47,815 nucleotides of DNA, from the NCBI RefSeq assembly GCF_003011895.2, contig NZ_PXWF02000337.1:1-47815 (forward strand), given 5' to 3'. The stretch's first letter is position 1. Each line of letters starts with the position of its first letter. Below, in pieces: positions 32,979 to 41,117 of the stretch. Below the pieces are notes generated by a model that was not told where the DNA came from, ran no database searches, and was given only the letters and a program-made list of their open reading frames with translations. Source of the stretch: Massilia glaciei. GTDB lineage: Bacteria > Pseudomonadota > Gammaproteobacteria > Burkholderiales > Burkholderiaceae_D. A program made the position numbers and the translations under genes.

Positions 32979-33259
32979 AGGTTTTTGACTTCTTCCGGCA
33001 TCGGGAAGAAGGTCGGGTGGCGGTAGACTTTGCTGTTGGACGGCTCGAACAGCATGCCCTTGTCGTCCGGGCTGCTGGCGACGATGTCGGCGGCGCGCAC
33101 GACCCAGATCGAGACGCCCTCGTTGCGGCGCGTGTAGACGTCGCGCGCGTTATTGACGGCCATTTCGGCGTCGGACGCGTGCAGGCTGCCCACATGCTTG
33201 TGCGCCAGGCCGTGCTGGCTGCGGATGAAGACTTCCCACAGGGGCCATTCTTTGCTCAT
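32975..33259 (-). CDS. paaB: Phenylacetyl-CoA epoxidase subunit PaaB
   Basis: A 94-residue subunit that bridges PaaAC units. Start ATG at 33259 has GGAG seven bases before it. Family blocks are WPLWEVFIRSQHGLAHKHVG, SLHASDAEMAVNNARDVYTR and EGVSIWVVRAADIVAS. An open frame running far upstream inside paaA is a high-GC artefact. It lies 50 bp after paaA. Confidence 0.96.
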   Translation of the reverse strand: MSKEWPLWEVFIRSQHGLAHKHVGSLHASDAEMAVNNARDVYTRRNEGVSIWVVRAADIVASSPDDKGMLFEPSNSKVYRHPTFFPMPEEVKNL

Positions 33260-33309
33260 TTGATTCTCCGGTTTGAATTTGTGCCACGAAGCCGGGCCGC
33301 GCTTAGCTT

Positions 33310-34299
33310 TTACGCGGCCGCCTGCCTGCTCTGTTTTTTGTCGGCGTAGGCCACCAGCGCGTCGCGGAACCAGGCGCCGTCGTCCCAGGCCTTGACGCGC
33401 GTCGCGAGGCGCTCCTTGTTGCACGGGCCATTGCCCTTGAGGACGTTGTGGAACTCGGACCAGTCGATCTCGCCGAATTCGTAGTGGCCCGTCCCGGCGT
33501 TGAACTTGAGGTCGGGGTCGGGCACGGTCAGGCCCAAAAACTCGGCCTGGGGCACGGTCTGGTCGACCATGCGCTGGCGCAGTTCGTCGTTCGAGAACAG
33601 CTTGATGCGCCACTGCGCCGACTGCGCGCTGTTGACCGATTCGGCGTCGGACGGGCCGAACATCATCAGCGCCGGCCACCACCAGCGGTTGAAGGCGTCC
33701 TGCGCCATCGCCTTTTGCGCCGGTGTGCCGCGGCACAGGCTGAGCATGATGTCGTAGCCCTGGCGCGCGTGGAACGACTCCTCTTTGCAGACCCGGATCA
33801 TGGCGCGCGCGTACGGCCCGTACGAGCAGCGGCACAGCGGGATCTGGTTGATGATGGCCGAGCCGTCGACCAGCCAGCCGACCGCGCCCATGTCGGCCCA
33901 CGACAGGGTCGGGTAATTGAAGATGCTCGAGTACTTGGCCTTGCCCGAGTGGAGGTTGCCCAGCAGTTCGTCGCGCGAGACGCCGAGCGTCTCGGCCGCG
34001 CTGTACAGGTACAGGCCGTGGCCCGCCTCGTCCTGGATCTTGGCCAGCAGGATCGACTTGCGCTTGAGCGTGGGCGCGCGCGTGACCCAGTTACCTTCGG
34101 GCAACTGGCCGACGATCTCCGAGTGCGCGTGCTGCGAGATCTGGCGGATCAGCGTTTTGCGGTAGGCCTCGGGCATCCAGTCCTTGGCTTCGATTTTGAT
34201 GCCGGCGTCGATGCGCGCCTGGAATTGCCGCTCCTGTTCACCCATGTCGGCGAGCGTTTGGACCTTGTTCAGGCCGGTTTCTACCATTTGCGCGTACAT
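33310..34299 (-). CDS. paaA: Phenylacetyl-CoA epoxidase catalytic subunit PaaA
   Basis: A 329-residue di-iron monooxygenase subunit that epoxidises the aromatic ring of phenylacetyl-CoA. The iron-binding E-x2-H motifs are in [20 protein letters not shown] and [18 protein letters not shown], and [20 protein letters not shown] is another family block. It is the first gene of the operon (paaABCDE-G-H-I-J-Y-Z). The ATG at 34299 has a strong GGGGAG site. The order matches other beta-proteobacteria. Confidence 0.97.
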   Translation of the reverse strand: MYAQMVETGLNKVQTLADMGEQERQFQARIDAGIKIEAKDWMPEAYRKTLIRQISQHAHSEIVGQLPEGNWVTRAPTLKRKSILLAKIQDEAGHGLYLYSAAETLGVSRDELLGNLHSGKAKYSSIFNYPTLSWADMGAVGWLVDGSAIINQIPLCRCSYGPYARAMIRVCKEESFHARQGYDIMLSLCRGTPAQKAMAQDAFNRWWWPALMMFGPSDAESVNSAQSAQWRIKLFSNDELRQRMVDQTVPQAEFLGLTVPDPDLKFNAGTGHYEFGEIDWSEFHNVLKGNGPCNKERLATRVKAWDDGAWFRDALVAYADKKQSRQAAA

Positions 34300-34467
34300 G
34301 TCAGTCTCCCCGTGGCGTATCTACAGCAAGCATATTACGATACAAATTCTTTGGTGTACACGAATTATTTGAATCATTTTCAAGGTTTGTATCTTGTGTT
34401 TAAATGCCATACCCGTGCCATACCCGTGCCATAACCGTGCCATAACCGTCCCCAGCCAGCAGAACAG
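34300..34467. promoter_or_regulatory. Divergent paaA-paaX control region
   Basis: This 168-bp gap separates the paaA start from the paaX start. It is AT-rich on the paaA side and holds an inverted repeat AATTC-N12-GAATT (34345-34366), placed where an operator for the paaA promoter would lie. The minus strand has a TAATAT -10-like box close to it. The PaaX side carries an 11-bp tandem array. PaaX-type repressors respond to phenylacetyl-CoA; that the inverted repeat is its operator is inference. Confidence 0.45.
34406..34449. repeat. 11-bp tandem array upstream of paaX
   Basis: Four exact-length units: GCCATACCCGT twice, then GCCATAACCGT twice (34406-34416, 34417-34427, 34428-34438, 34439-34449). 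The array ends 18 bases before the paaX start. The 11-bp period is close to one helical turn, so the units lie on one DNA face. Confidence 0.9.
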
Positions 34468-35397
34468 ATGACATTAGCAAACAGCAACGAATGGATAGCG
34501 CAGTTCCTCGCGGGCGACCCGCCGCGCTCGAAGTCGCTCGTGATGACGATTTTCGGCGACGCCATCGCGCCCCATGGCGGCACCGTGTGGCTGGGCAGCC
34601 TGATCGAACTGCTGGCCCCGTTCGGCGTCAACGACCGCCTGCTGCGCACCAGCGTGTACCGGCTGGCGCAGGAGGGCTGGCTCGAGGCCAACCGCGACGG
34701 GCGCCGCAGCTCGTATTCGATCCCGCCGGCGGCGCTGACCCGCTTCGAGCGCGCCTACCGCCGCATCTACGCGCCGCTCGAGGTGCACTGGGACGGCAAA
34801 TGGACTTTGCTGCTCGCCACCGGCAGCGCCCTCACGGCGCACCAGCGCGCGGTGCTGCGCAAGGAGCTGCTGTGGGAGGGCTACGCGGTGACGGCGCCGG
34901 GCGTGTACGGGCATCCGGCCGGCGACACCGAGATCCTCGAGGAGGTGCTGGGCCGGGTCGGCGTGCGCGGCAAGCTGTTCGTGTGCAGCGCGGTGGCGCA
35001 GGGCGCGGTGTCGACCAGGCCGCTGCGCGAACTGGTCGAAGACGGCTGGGATTTGTCGGACGTGGTCGAGGGCTACCGCCACTTCATCGAGACCTTCGCG
35101 CCGGTGCTGGCGATGCTGCTGCGCGAGGCCAGGCTGGCGCCCGAGCAGGCCTTCGTGATCCGCACCCTGCTCATTCACGCCTACCGCCGGGTGCAGCTGC
35201 ACGATCCGATGCTGCCGATCGAGCTGCTGCCCGACCCGTGGCCCGGCTCGAAAGCCTACGAGCTCGCGCGCGCGCTCTACCAGTACACCTACGCGGCGGC
35301 CGAGGAGCACATCGTGGCGGCCCTGCGGCGCGAGGACGAGCGCGCGGGCGGCGCCGAGGCCTCGTTCTACTCGCGCTTCGGCGGTCTGCGCAGGTAG
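34468..35397 (+). CDS. paaX: Phenylacetate pathway repressor PaaX
   Basis: A 309-residue transcription regulator. The N-terminal winged-helix domain (about 15-95) shows SLVMTIFGDAIAPHGGTVWL, INDRLLRTSVYRLAQ-like residues (VNDRLLRTSVYRLAQEGWLE) and RSSYSIPP. The central and C-terminal domain follows, with HWDGKWTLLLATG, and the family ending is FVIRTLLIHAYRRVQLHDPM, LLPDPWPGSKAYELARALYQ. PaaX represses paa genes until phenylacetyl-CoA binds. It is divergent from paaA. Length is typical. Confidence 0.96.
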   Translation: MTLANSNEWIAQFLAGDPPRSKSLVMTIFGDAIAPHGGTVWLGSLIELLAPFGVNDRLLRTSVYRLAQEGWLEANRDGRRSSYSIPPAALTRFERAYRRIYAPLEVHWDGKWTLLLATGSALTAHQRAVLRKELLWEGYAVTAPGVYGHPAGDTEILEEVLGRVGVRGKLFVCSAVAQGAVSTRPLRELVEDGWDLSDVVEGYRHFIETFAPVLAMLLREARLAPEQAFVIRTLLIHAYRRVQLHDPMLPIELLPDPWPGSKAYELARALYQYTYAAAEEHIVAALRREDERAGGAEASFYSRFGGLRR

Positions 35398-35421
35398 GCC
35401 CAAGACAGGCAGGCGCACGAT

Positions 35422-35479
35422 AAGTAAAGCAAGACAAGGCAAGACAAGTAAAGCAAGACAAGTAAAGCAAGACAAGTAG
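35422..35479. repeat. 14-bp tandem repeats downstream of paaX
   Basis: Three copies of AAGTAAAGCAAGAC (35422-35435, 35446-35459, 35460-35473) are interrupted by a shortened unit AAGGCAAGAC (35436-35445) and followed by AAGTAG. They start 24 bases after the paaX stop. No gene is supported here. Confidence 0.85.
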
Positions 35480-35560
35480 AAGAAGCGCCTCACAAACCAA
35501 GCGGCCCCGGAGACTGTCGCGAGTCCAGGGGGCCGGCAAGGGGTGCGCAACGCGCGCCGC

Positions 35561-35680
35561 GTCTTGAAGCTGATCGTCTTGAAGCTGATCGTCTTAAAGC
35601 TGATCGTCTTAAAGCTGATCGTCTTAAAGCTGATCGTCTTAAAGCTGATCGTCTTGAAGCTGGTCGTCTTGAAGCTGGTC
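35561..35680. repeat. 15-bp x8 tandem array next to the DUF2442 gene
   Basis: Eight consecutive 15-bp units: GTCTTGAAGCTGATC (two), GTCTTAAAGCTGATC (four) and GTCTTGAAGCTGGTC (two). The array lies six bases beyond the stop of the minus-strand DUF2442 gene. Because the period is a multiple of three, the plus strand stays open and reads VLKLI repeats, but I regard this as an artefact of the array. Confidence 0.92.
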
Positions 35681-35686
35681 GTCGCG

Positions 35687-35947
35687 CTAATCGTAGTGGC
35701 TGGGCGCGCAGTGGCGGCCGACCATGGGGTTGCGCATCGATTCGAGTCCGATGTCGAGGTCGAGCGCCGGCCAGTACAGGCGCGACGCGCTCGCGCACTC
35801 GACGCGGAATATCTGCGCCACCGTGGCGTGCTCGAAACGGGGGAATTCGACGAACGTCAGATAGATTTCTTCGTCGTTGAACTGAAGCCAGAAACCGTGG
35901 GCGCCGATGCTGGTGACCTCGACGCACGAAAAGCAGATTGCTGCCAT
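35687..35947 (-). CDS. DUF2442-like protein
   Basis: An 86-residue small protein. EVTSIGAHGFWLQFNDEEIY, VEFPRFEHATVAQIFRVE and SASRLYWPALDLDIGLESM follow the DUF2442 pattern: short beta-strand N-terminus, a proline-led helix and the terminal WP-x-L-D-x-D-x-x-x-E/L box. DUF2442 proteins often accompany toxin-antitoxin or DUF4160 genes; none is seen here. Function is unknown. The start at 35947 has AAGGAG at about seven bases. The 235 bp from here to the M14 gene contain the promoter regions of both and nothing else that I can support. Confidence 0.78.
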   Translation of the reverse strand: MAAICFSCVEVTSIGAHGFWLQFNDEEIYLTFVEFPRFEHATVAQIFRVECASASRLYWPALDLDIGLESMRNPMVGRHCAPSHYD

Positions 35948-36182
35948 GCCTACTCCTTAAATATGTTCGGTCGCCGCCCGCCGAGGGCACCCACGGCTGC
36001 GCAACGAGCGCACAGCCAACAGCCACGATAGCAATCCGGCGGGCTGGGGCATTGACGTAGCGCAGGAAACCACACGATGGCGAGCGCGGCAGGCCATTTT
36101 CGCGCCGCCGCCGGTCGAATTTAGTATGATCTCGGTCTTACACCCTTGTAACCAAGCACCCATTCCCACCACAGGACTCACC

Positions 36183-37310
36183 ATGTCTATCAAGATCAGC
36201 AGCCAGTTCGACGCCGGCGCCATCGATTTCGTCAGCGCCACGAGCGCCGACGCCATCGACCTGAAGATCCGCAAGGATTCGCACGCCGACATCACCCAAT
36301 GGTTTTACTTCCGCCTGCAGGGCGCGCAAGGGCAGGCGTGCAGCATCCGCTTCCTCAACGCCGGCGAGAGCGCCTATCCGGCCGGCTGGGAAGGCTACCA
36401 GGCCATGGCCAGCTACGACCGCGTGAGCTGGTTCCGGGTGCCGACCGCGTTCGACGGCAGCGTCATGACGATCAGCCACACGCCGGCCATGGACAGCGTC
36501 TACTACGCCTACTTCGAGCCGTATTCGTGGGAGCGCCACCTTGAGTTGTGCGACCGCGCGCAAATGTCCGAGAACGTGCGCCTGCTCGATTTGGGCAGCA
36601 CGGTCGAGGGCCGCGACATGAATTTGCTGGTCATCGGCGATCCGGCCGCCAAGCGCAAGGTGTGGGTCATCGCGCGCCAGCATCCGGGCGAGACCATGGC
36701 CGAGTGGTTCGTCGAGGGCATGCTCGACGCCCTGCTCGACCCGGCCGATCCGTTCGGCCGCCAACTGCTCAAGGAGTCGGTGTTCTACGTGGTGCCGAAC
36801 ATGAACCCGGACGGCTCGGTGCACGGCAACCTGCGCACCAACGCCGCCGGCGCCAACCTGAACCGCGAATGGAACACGCCGAGCCTGGCGCGCAGCCCCG
36901 AGGTCTACCACGTCAAGAACAAGATGGCCGTCACCGGTTGCGATCTGTTCCTCGACGTCCATGGCGACGAGGGCCTGCCCTATGTGTTCACGGCCGGCAG
37001 CGACGCCTTGCCCAGTTTTACCGCGGCCCAGGCGGCGCAGGAGAAGCAGTTCGGCGACGACTACAAGATCTCGAGCCCCGACTTCCAGGACGTGCACGGC
37101 TACCCTTCGGCGCCTTACACCGACGAGGTGCTGACCATGGGTTCGCCCAACGCCACCCACAGCTTCGGTTGTTTGTCGCTGACGCTGGAGTTGCCGTTCA
37201 AGGACAACGCCAACGATCCGGACGAGCACTCCGGCTGGGACGGCGCCCGCAGCGCGCGCCTCGGCGCCGCGGTGCTGCAGCCGATCTTGCAGGCGCTGCG
37301 CCGGATGTAA
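36183..37310 (+). CDS. M14-family zinc carboxypeptidase
   Basis: A 375-residue cytosolic metallocarboxypeptidase with a beta-sandwich N-terminal domain (about 1-115) and the M14 catalytic domain. Zinc ligands are His167 and Glu170 in RQHPGETMAEW and His260 in LDVHGDEGLPY; the general base is Glu336 in SLTLELPFK. NMNPDGSVHGNLRTNAAG and NLNREW carry the Arg/Asn substrate-carboxylate contacts. The pattern matches the M14_6-type bacterial cytosolic carboxypeptidases (tubulinyl-Tyr carboxypeptidase-like). The start at 36183 has AGGAC upstream; an in-frame ATG at 36126 has none. A terminator follows after 17 bases. Confidence 0.93.
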   Translation: MSIKISSQFDAGAIDFVSATSADAIDLKIRKDSHADITQWFYFRLQGAQGQACSIRFLNAGESAYPAGWEGYQAMASYDRVSWFRVPTAFDGSVMTISHTPAMDSVYYAYFEPYSWERHLELCDRAQMSENVRLLDLGSTVEGRDMNLLVIGDPAAKRKVWVIARQHPGETMAEWFVEGMLDALLDPADPFGRQLLKESVFYVVPNMNPDGSVHGNLRTNAAGANLNREWNTPSLARSPEVYHVKNKMAVTGCDLFLDVHGDEGLPYVFTAGSDALPSFTAAQAAQEKQFGDDYKISSPDFQDVHGYPSAPYTDEVLTMGSPNATHSFGCLSLTLELPFKDNANDPDEHSGWDGARSARLGAAVLQPILQALRRM

Positions 37311-37326
37311 GCGGCGGCGCAGGACG

Positions 37327-37361
37327 AAAAAAAACCGGGCCAATGAAGCCCGGTTTTTTTT
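37327..37361. terminator. Bidirectional terminator between M14 gene and TRAP binding-protein gene
   Basis: AAAAAAAACCGGGC and GCCCGGTTTTTTTT pair perfectly over 14 bases around a seven-base loop (CAATGAA). With A8 on one side and T8 on the other, it works for both convergent genes (stops at 37310 and 37372). Confidence 0.93.
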
Positions 37362-37371
37362 CGCGTACAGT

Positions 37372-38457
37372 TTATTTGCGGTTGGCCCGGATCAGGAAAT
37401 CCTGCATCGGCGCCTCGCACACCGAGGCCCAGGTGTTCTGGTCCTGGCGGAAGCGCTTCCACGGCTCGTACACTTTTTTAAACTTCGGATTCTTGGCCGC
37501 CTCCTCGTTCATCACGTCCTGCGCCGCCTTGTGGCACGCCGCCATGATGGCCGGCGAGAAGGTGCGCAGCTTGACGCCCGACTTGAGCAGGCGCGCCAGG
37601 GCCGCCGGATTTTTGGTGTCGTACTCGGCCTGCATCTTCACGTGCGCCTCGTAGGTGGCCACCTCGATCGCCGACTGGTACAGCTTGGGCAGCTTCGCCC
37701 ATTCCTTCAGGTTGATGTAGAACGAGAAGCTCGCACCCGGCTCCCACCAACCCGGCGCGTAATAGAACTTGGCCACCTTGTTGAAGCCGAATTTCTCGTC
37801 GTCATACGGTCCGACCCATTCGGCCGCGTCGATCGTGCCCTTTTCGAGCGCGGGATAGATCTCGCCGCCCGCGATTTGCAGCGGCACCACGCCCAGGCGC
37901 GCGACGGCCCTGCCGGCGAAGCCGCCGATGCGCATCTTGATGCCCGTCAAGTCCTCGATGGTCTTGATCTCTTTGCGGAACCAGCCGCCCATCTGCGTAC
38001 CCGAGTTGCCGCCCGGGAAGTTTATGATGTTGTAACCCTTGAAGAAGTCGCGCATCAGTTCGCGCCCGCCGCCCGTTTCGAACCAGGCCGTTTGCTGGCG
38101 CGAGGTCAGCCCGAACGGCACCGCGGTGTCGAAGGCGAACGTGGGGTCTTTGCCAAAATAATAGTACGAAGCCGTGTGGCCGATCTGGACCGTGCCGTTC
38201 TGGACGGCGTCCATCACCTCGAGGCCGGGGACGATTTCGCCGGCGGCGAACGAGCGGATGTTGAACTTGCCGCCGGTCAGTTCCGACACGCGCTTGGTGA
38301 AGTTGTCGGCGGCGCCGAAGATGGTGTCGAGCGATTTGGGGAAGCTGCTGGCGAGGCGCCAGTTGATCGTGGGCAGGCTTTGCGCCAGCGCGGGCGCGGC
38401 GACAGCGCCGAGCGCGCCGCCTGCCGCCGCTTTTTGAAGAAAGGAACGACGTTGCAT
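37372..38457 (-). CDS. TRAP transporter solute-binding protein (DctP/TakP-like), orphan
   Basis: A 361-residue periplasmic protein. A twin-arginine-like signal (QRRSFLQKAAAGGALGAVAA, ending PALAQ) precedes the DctP fold: INWRLASSFPKSLDTIFGAA, FAAGEIVPGLEVMDAVQNG, ASYYYFGKDPTFAFDTAVPF, GIKMRIGGFAGRAVARLG and EWVGPYDDEKFGFNKVAKFY. The last blocks resemble TakP, which binds 2-oxo acids, and related keto- or hydroxy-acid binders. Arg in MRIGG is the conserved carboxylate anchor. No permease gene is beside it; dctQM lies at 8196-10541. Start has AGGAGAC upstream. Confidence 0.93.
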   Translation of the reverse strand: MQRRSFLQKAAAGGALGAVAAPALAQSLPTINWRLASSFPKSLDTIFGAADNFTKRVSELTGGKFNIRSFAAGEIVPGLEVMDAVQNGTVQIGHTASYYYFGKDPTFAFDTAVPFGLTSRQQTAWFETGGGRELMRDFFKGYNIINFPGGNSGTQMGGWFRKEIKTIEDLTGIKMRIGGFAGRAVARLGVVPLQIAGGEIYPALEKGTIDAAEWVGPYDDEKFGFNKVAKFYYAPGWWEPGASFSFYINLKEWAKLPKLYQSAIEVATYEAHVKMQAEYDTKNPAALARLLKSGVKLRTFSPAIMAACHKAAQDVMNEEAAKNPKFKKVYEPWKRFRQDQNTWASVCEAPMQDFLIRANRK

Positions 38458-38581
38458 TTATTTTGTCTCCTGATTGAACCTTGACGGGAAGCGACTGTGC
38501 CAACTTGCCGGCACAGTGTATTGGCAAGCCCAAAAGCTTGCAATGTAAACATCCGCCCGTCGCGTGGTCCGGCGGCGGGCA

Positions 38582-39934
38582 TCAGCCGCCGGCGACCACC
38601 ATGTTCTCGATCAGGATGGAACCGGTCTGCTTGTTGCCGCGGATGAGGGTGTCGTTGCCGATCGCCACGATCTGCTTGAACATGTCGCGCATGTTGCCGG
38701 CGATGGTGATCTCCTCGACCGGGTATTGGATCACGCCGTTCTCGACCCAAAAGCCGGACGCGCCGCGCGAGTAGTCGCCGGTGACGTAGTTGGTGCCCTG
38801 CCCCATGAGCTCGGTCACGAGCAGGCCGGTGCCCATCTTTTTGAGCATGCCGACGAAGTTGTCGCCGCGCTTGGTCAGGCTCGAGGCCATGGTCAGGTTG
38901 TGCGAGCCGCCCGCGTTGCCGGTCGTTTGCATCTGCAGCTTGCGGGCGGTGTAGGTCGACAAGAAATAGCCCTGCACCACGCCGTTTTTGACGACGTCGC
39001 GGCGCGCGGTGCGCACGCCCTCCTCGTCGAACGGGGAGGAGCCGACGCCACCGACGACATGCGGGTCCTCGAGGATTTGTATGTGGTTCGGAAACACCTC
39101 GGTGCCCAGCGAATCGAGCAGGAAGGTCGATTTGCGGTACAGGGCGCCGCCCGAGGTCGCTTGCACGAAGGCGCCCAGCAGGCCGGCCGCGAGCGGCGCC
39201 TCGAACAACACCGGGCAGGTGCGGGTGTCGAGCGTGCGCGCGTTAAGGCGCGACAATGCGCGCTCGGCGGCGTAGCGGCCGACGGCCTCGGGCTGGGCCA
39301 GCTTGCGCGCGTCGCGCACCGAGCTGTACCAGTCGTCGCGCTGCATCTTGGCGCCCTTGCCGGCGATCGGCGCGACCGACAGCGTGTGGCGCGAGAACGG
39401 ATAGCCGCCCGAAAAACCGCGCGAGTTGGCCGCCACAAAGTGCGACTGCTGCACGTGGACGTTGGCGCCCTCGCTGTTGGTGATGCGCGGGTCGACGTCG
39501 AACGCGGCGGCCTCGGCGCGCTGGGCCAGCACCACCGCCTCTTCGGTCGAGATGATCCATGGATAGCACAGCTTGAGGTCGCGCGGCGCCATTTCGAGCA
39601 GCTCGGCCTCGGGCAGGCCGGCGCAGTCGTCTTCGGCCGTGAAGCGGGCGATGTTGTAGGCCGCGTCGACCGTGGCGCGCATGGCCGCCGGCGAAAAGTC
39701 GGAGGTGCTGGCATTGCCGCGCTTTTGGCCGATGTAGACCGTCACGCCCATGCCCTTGTCCTTGTTTTGCTCGATCGTCTCGATCTTGCTGCGGCGAACC
39801 GACACCGACAGGCCGCTGCCCTCGCTGATTTCGACGGCGGCGTCGGTGCCGCCGGCCTCGCGGGCGTAGGCCAGCACGTCGCGCGCGAGCGCCTTGAGTT
39901 GGTCTTGCGTGTGGATAAAGACGGAGTCGTTCAT
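38582..39934 (-). CDS. pmbA: Metalloprotease PmbA (TldE)
   Basis: A 450-residue member of the TldD/PmbA family, which with TldD forms a zinc protease that matures microcins and degrades CcdA-type peptides. Family blocks are SKIETIEQNKDKGMGVTVYI, FVAANSRGFSGGYPFSRHTL, YRKSTFLLDSLGTEVFPNHI, PFDEEGVRTARRDVVKNGVV, LVTELMGQGTNYVTGDYSRG and ASGFWVENGVIQYPVEEIT IAG. PmbA itself lacks the HExxxH of TldD, as seen here. The start at 39934 (MNDSVF) is chosen over 39979 by similarity to E. coli PmbA and because the upstream 15 residues have no RBS. Confidence 0.95.
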   Translation of the reverse strand: MNDSVFIHTQDQLKALARDVLAYAREAGGTDAAVEISEGSGLSVSVRRSKIETIEQNKDKGMGVTVYIGQKRGNASTSDFSPAAMRATVDAAYNIARFTAEDDCAGLPEAELLEMAPRDLKLCYPWIISTEEAVVLAQRAEAAAFDVDPRITNSEGANVHVQQSHFVAANSRGFSGGYPFSRHTLSVAPIAGKGAKMQRDDWYSSVRDARKLAQPEAVGRYAAERALSRLNARTLDTRTCPVLFEAPLAAGLLGAFVQATSGGALYRKSTFLLDSLGTEVFPNHIQILEDPHVVGGVGSSPFDEEGVRTARRDVVKNGVVQGYFLSTYTARKLQMQTTGNAGGSHNLTMASSLTKRGDNFVGMLKKMGTGLLVTELMGQGTNYVTGDYSRGASGFWVENGVIQYPVEEITIAGNMRDMFKQIVAIGNDTLIRGNKQTGSILIENMVVAGG

Positions 39935-40099
39935 GGCGTATTTTTCTTCGGATGTCCGGGTGGCCAGGGGCGCTTCCATGGTGGAATCGCGCTGCCTGAT
40001 AACCGTGGCGGTGGACCACGGCGCAAAGTAACAAGGGATAAGTAGTAAAGCAGCTAGGTTTCAGCGAGCAGTTTAACCCACTCGCCGCGCCACTGCATT

Positions 40100-41011
40100 C
40101 TACCGGGAACGCGCCGCCTGTTCCTCGGCAAAACGCGCGATCGCGCCGAGCAGCCAGGTGCGGAAGGCCTGCACCGGCGGGCGCGCCAGCGCCTCGGGCG
40201 GGCAGACGAAATAATACTCGTTGCGGCTGGCGGCGGCGACGTCGAACAGGCGCACCAGGGCGCCGTCGGCGATCTCGCGCAGCGCCATCACGTGGCGCAC
40301 CAGCGCGACGCCGTTGCCGTCGACCGCCGAGCGGATCAGCAGCGACTGGTCCTGCAGCAGCACGCCGCCGCGCGGCTCGGGCAGATCGAGGCCGGCCGCC
40401 TGGAACCACGGCAGCCACGGCTCGTCCGAGCGCAGCAGGGTCGCCTGCGCCATGTCGGCGGGCGTGGCGGGCAGGCGTCCGCCGCGGTAATGGGGGCTGG
40501 CCACCGGGTAGTAGCTGTCGCCCATCAGGCGCTCGGACACCAGGCCCGGATAGTGGCCGCGGCCGAAGCGGATGCCGACGTCGATGCCGTCGCGCGCGAG
40601 GTCCTGCAGCTCGCTGCTCGAATGGAGCGCGATCTCGGTGCCGGGATGGTCTTCGATGAACTGGCCAAGGCGCGGCGCCAGCCAGCGCGCCGCGAACGAG
40701 GGAAGCGCCGAGACCGTGAGGCGGCCGCGGTGGGCGGCGGGGCGCAGCGCGTCGGCGCCGTCGGCGATGTCGGCGAACGCGCGCCCCAGCGTCTGCGCGA
40801 AGCGCAGGCCCCCGGGGGTGACCGTCACATGGCGGCCGTTGCGCACGAACAGCAGCAGGCCGAGGTCCTCCTCGAGCGCGCGCACCTGGTGGCTGATGGC
40901 GCCGTGGGTCAGGTGCAGCTCGTCGGCCGCGCGCGAAAAATTCTGGTGGCGCGCCGCCGCCTCGAAGGCGCGCAACGCGGAGAAATTCGGCATGCGGCGG
41001 GGAGCGGCCAT
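40100..41011 (-). CDS. LysR-family transcriptional regulator (GcvA-like)
   Basis: A 303-residue regulator. The HTH domain reads NFSALRAFEAAARHQNFSRA, ADELHLTHGAISHQVRALEE, and DLGLLLFVRNGRHVTVTPGG. The effector domain (about 95-300) shows LTVSALPSFAARWLAPRLGQ, GIDVGIRFGRGHYPGLVSER and GVALVRHVMALREIADGALV, characteristic of the GcvA/AmpR subgroup. It is divergent from the GST gene at 41118 and probably controls it. Start at 41011 is chosen over 41128 because the upstream extension overlaps the intergenic control region. Confidence 0.93.
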   Translation of the reverse strand: MAAPRRMPNFSALRAFEAAARHQNFSRAADELHLTHGAISHQVRALEEDLGLLLFVRNGRHVTVTPGGLRFAQTLGRAFADIADGADALRPAAHRGRLTVSALPSFAARWLAPRLGQFIEDHPGTEIALHSSSELQDLARDGIDVGIRFGRGHYPGLVSERLMGDSYYPVASPHYRGGRLPATPADMAQATLLRSDEPWLPWFQAAGLDLPEPRGGVLLQDQSLLIRSAVDGNGVALVRHVMALREIADGALVRLFDVAAASRNEYYFVCPPEALARPPVQAFRTWLLGAIARFAEEQAARSR

Positions 41012-41117
41012 GTTTTTATGTGAGCCAAAGTAACAATAGAAGGGAAAATATATCGTTTCCTGCCCTGCCGGGCAAGGCATAAGATGTGAATTCAACTCAT
41101 CAACCAGCGGAACCGCC

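Noticed and set aside
34406-35680. CRISPR array
   Set aside because: Repeats are contiguous 11-15-bp units without unique spacers, and no cas gene is present.
35543-36031. A plus-strand protein with VLKLI repeats
   Set aside because: It is the translation of the 15-bp tandem array and the antisense of a DUF2442-like gene. There is no RBS and no conserved domain after the repeats.
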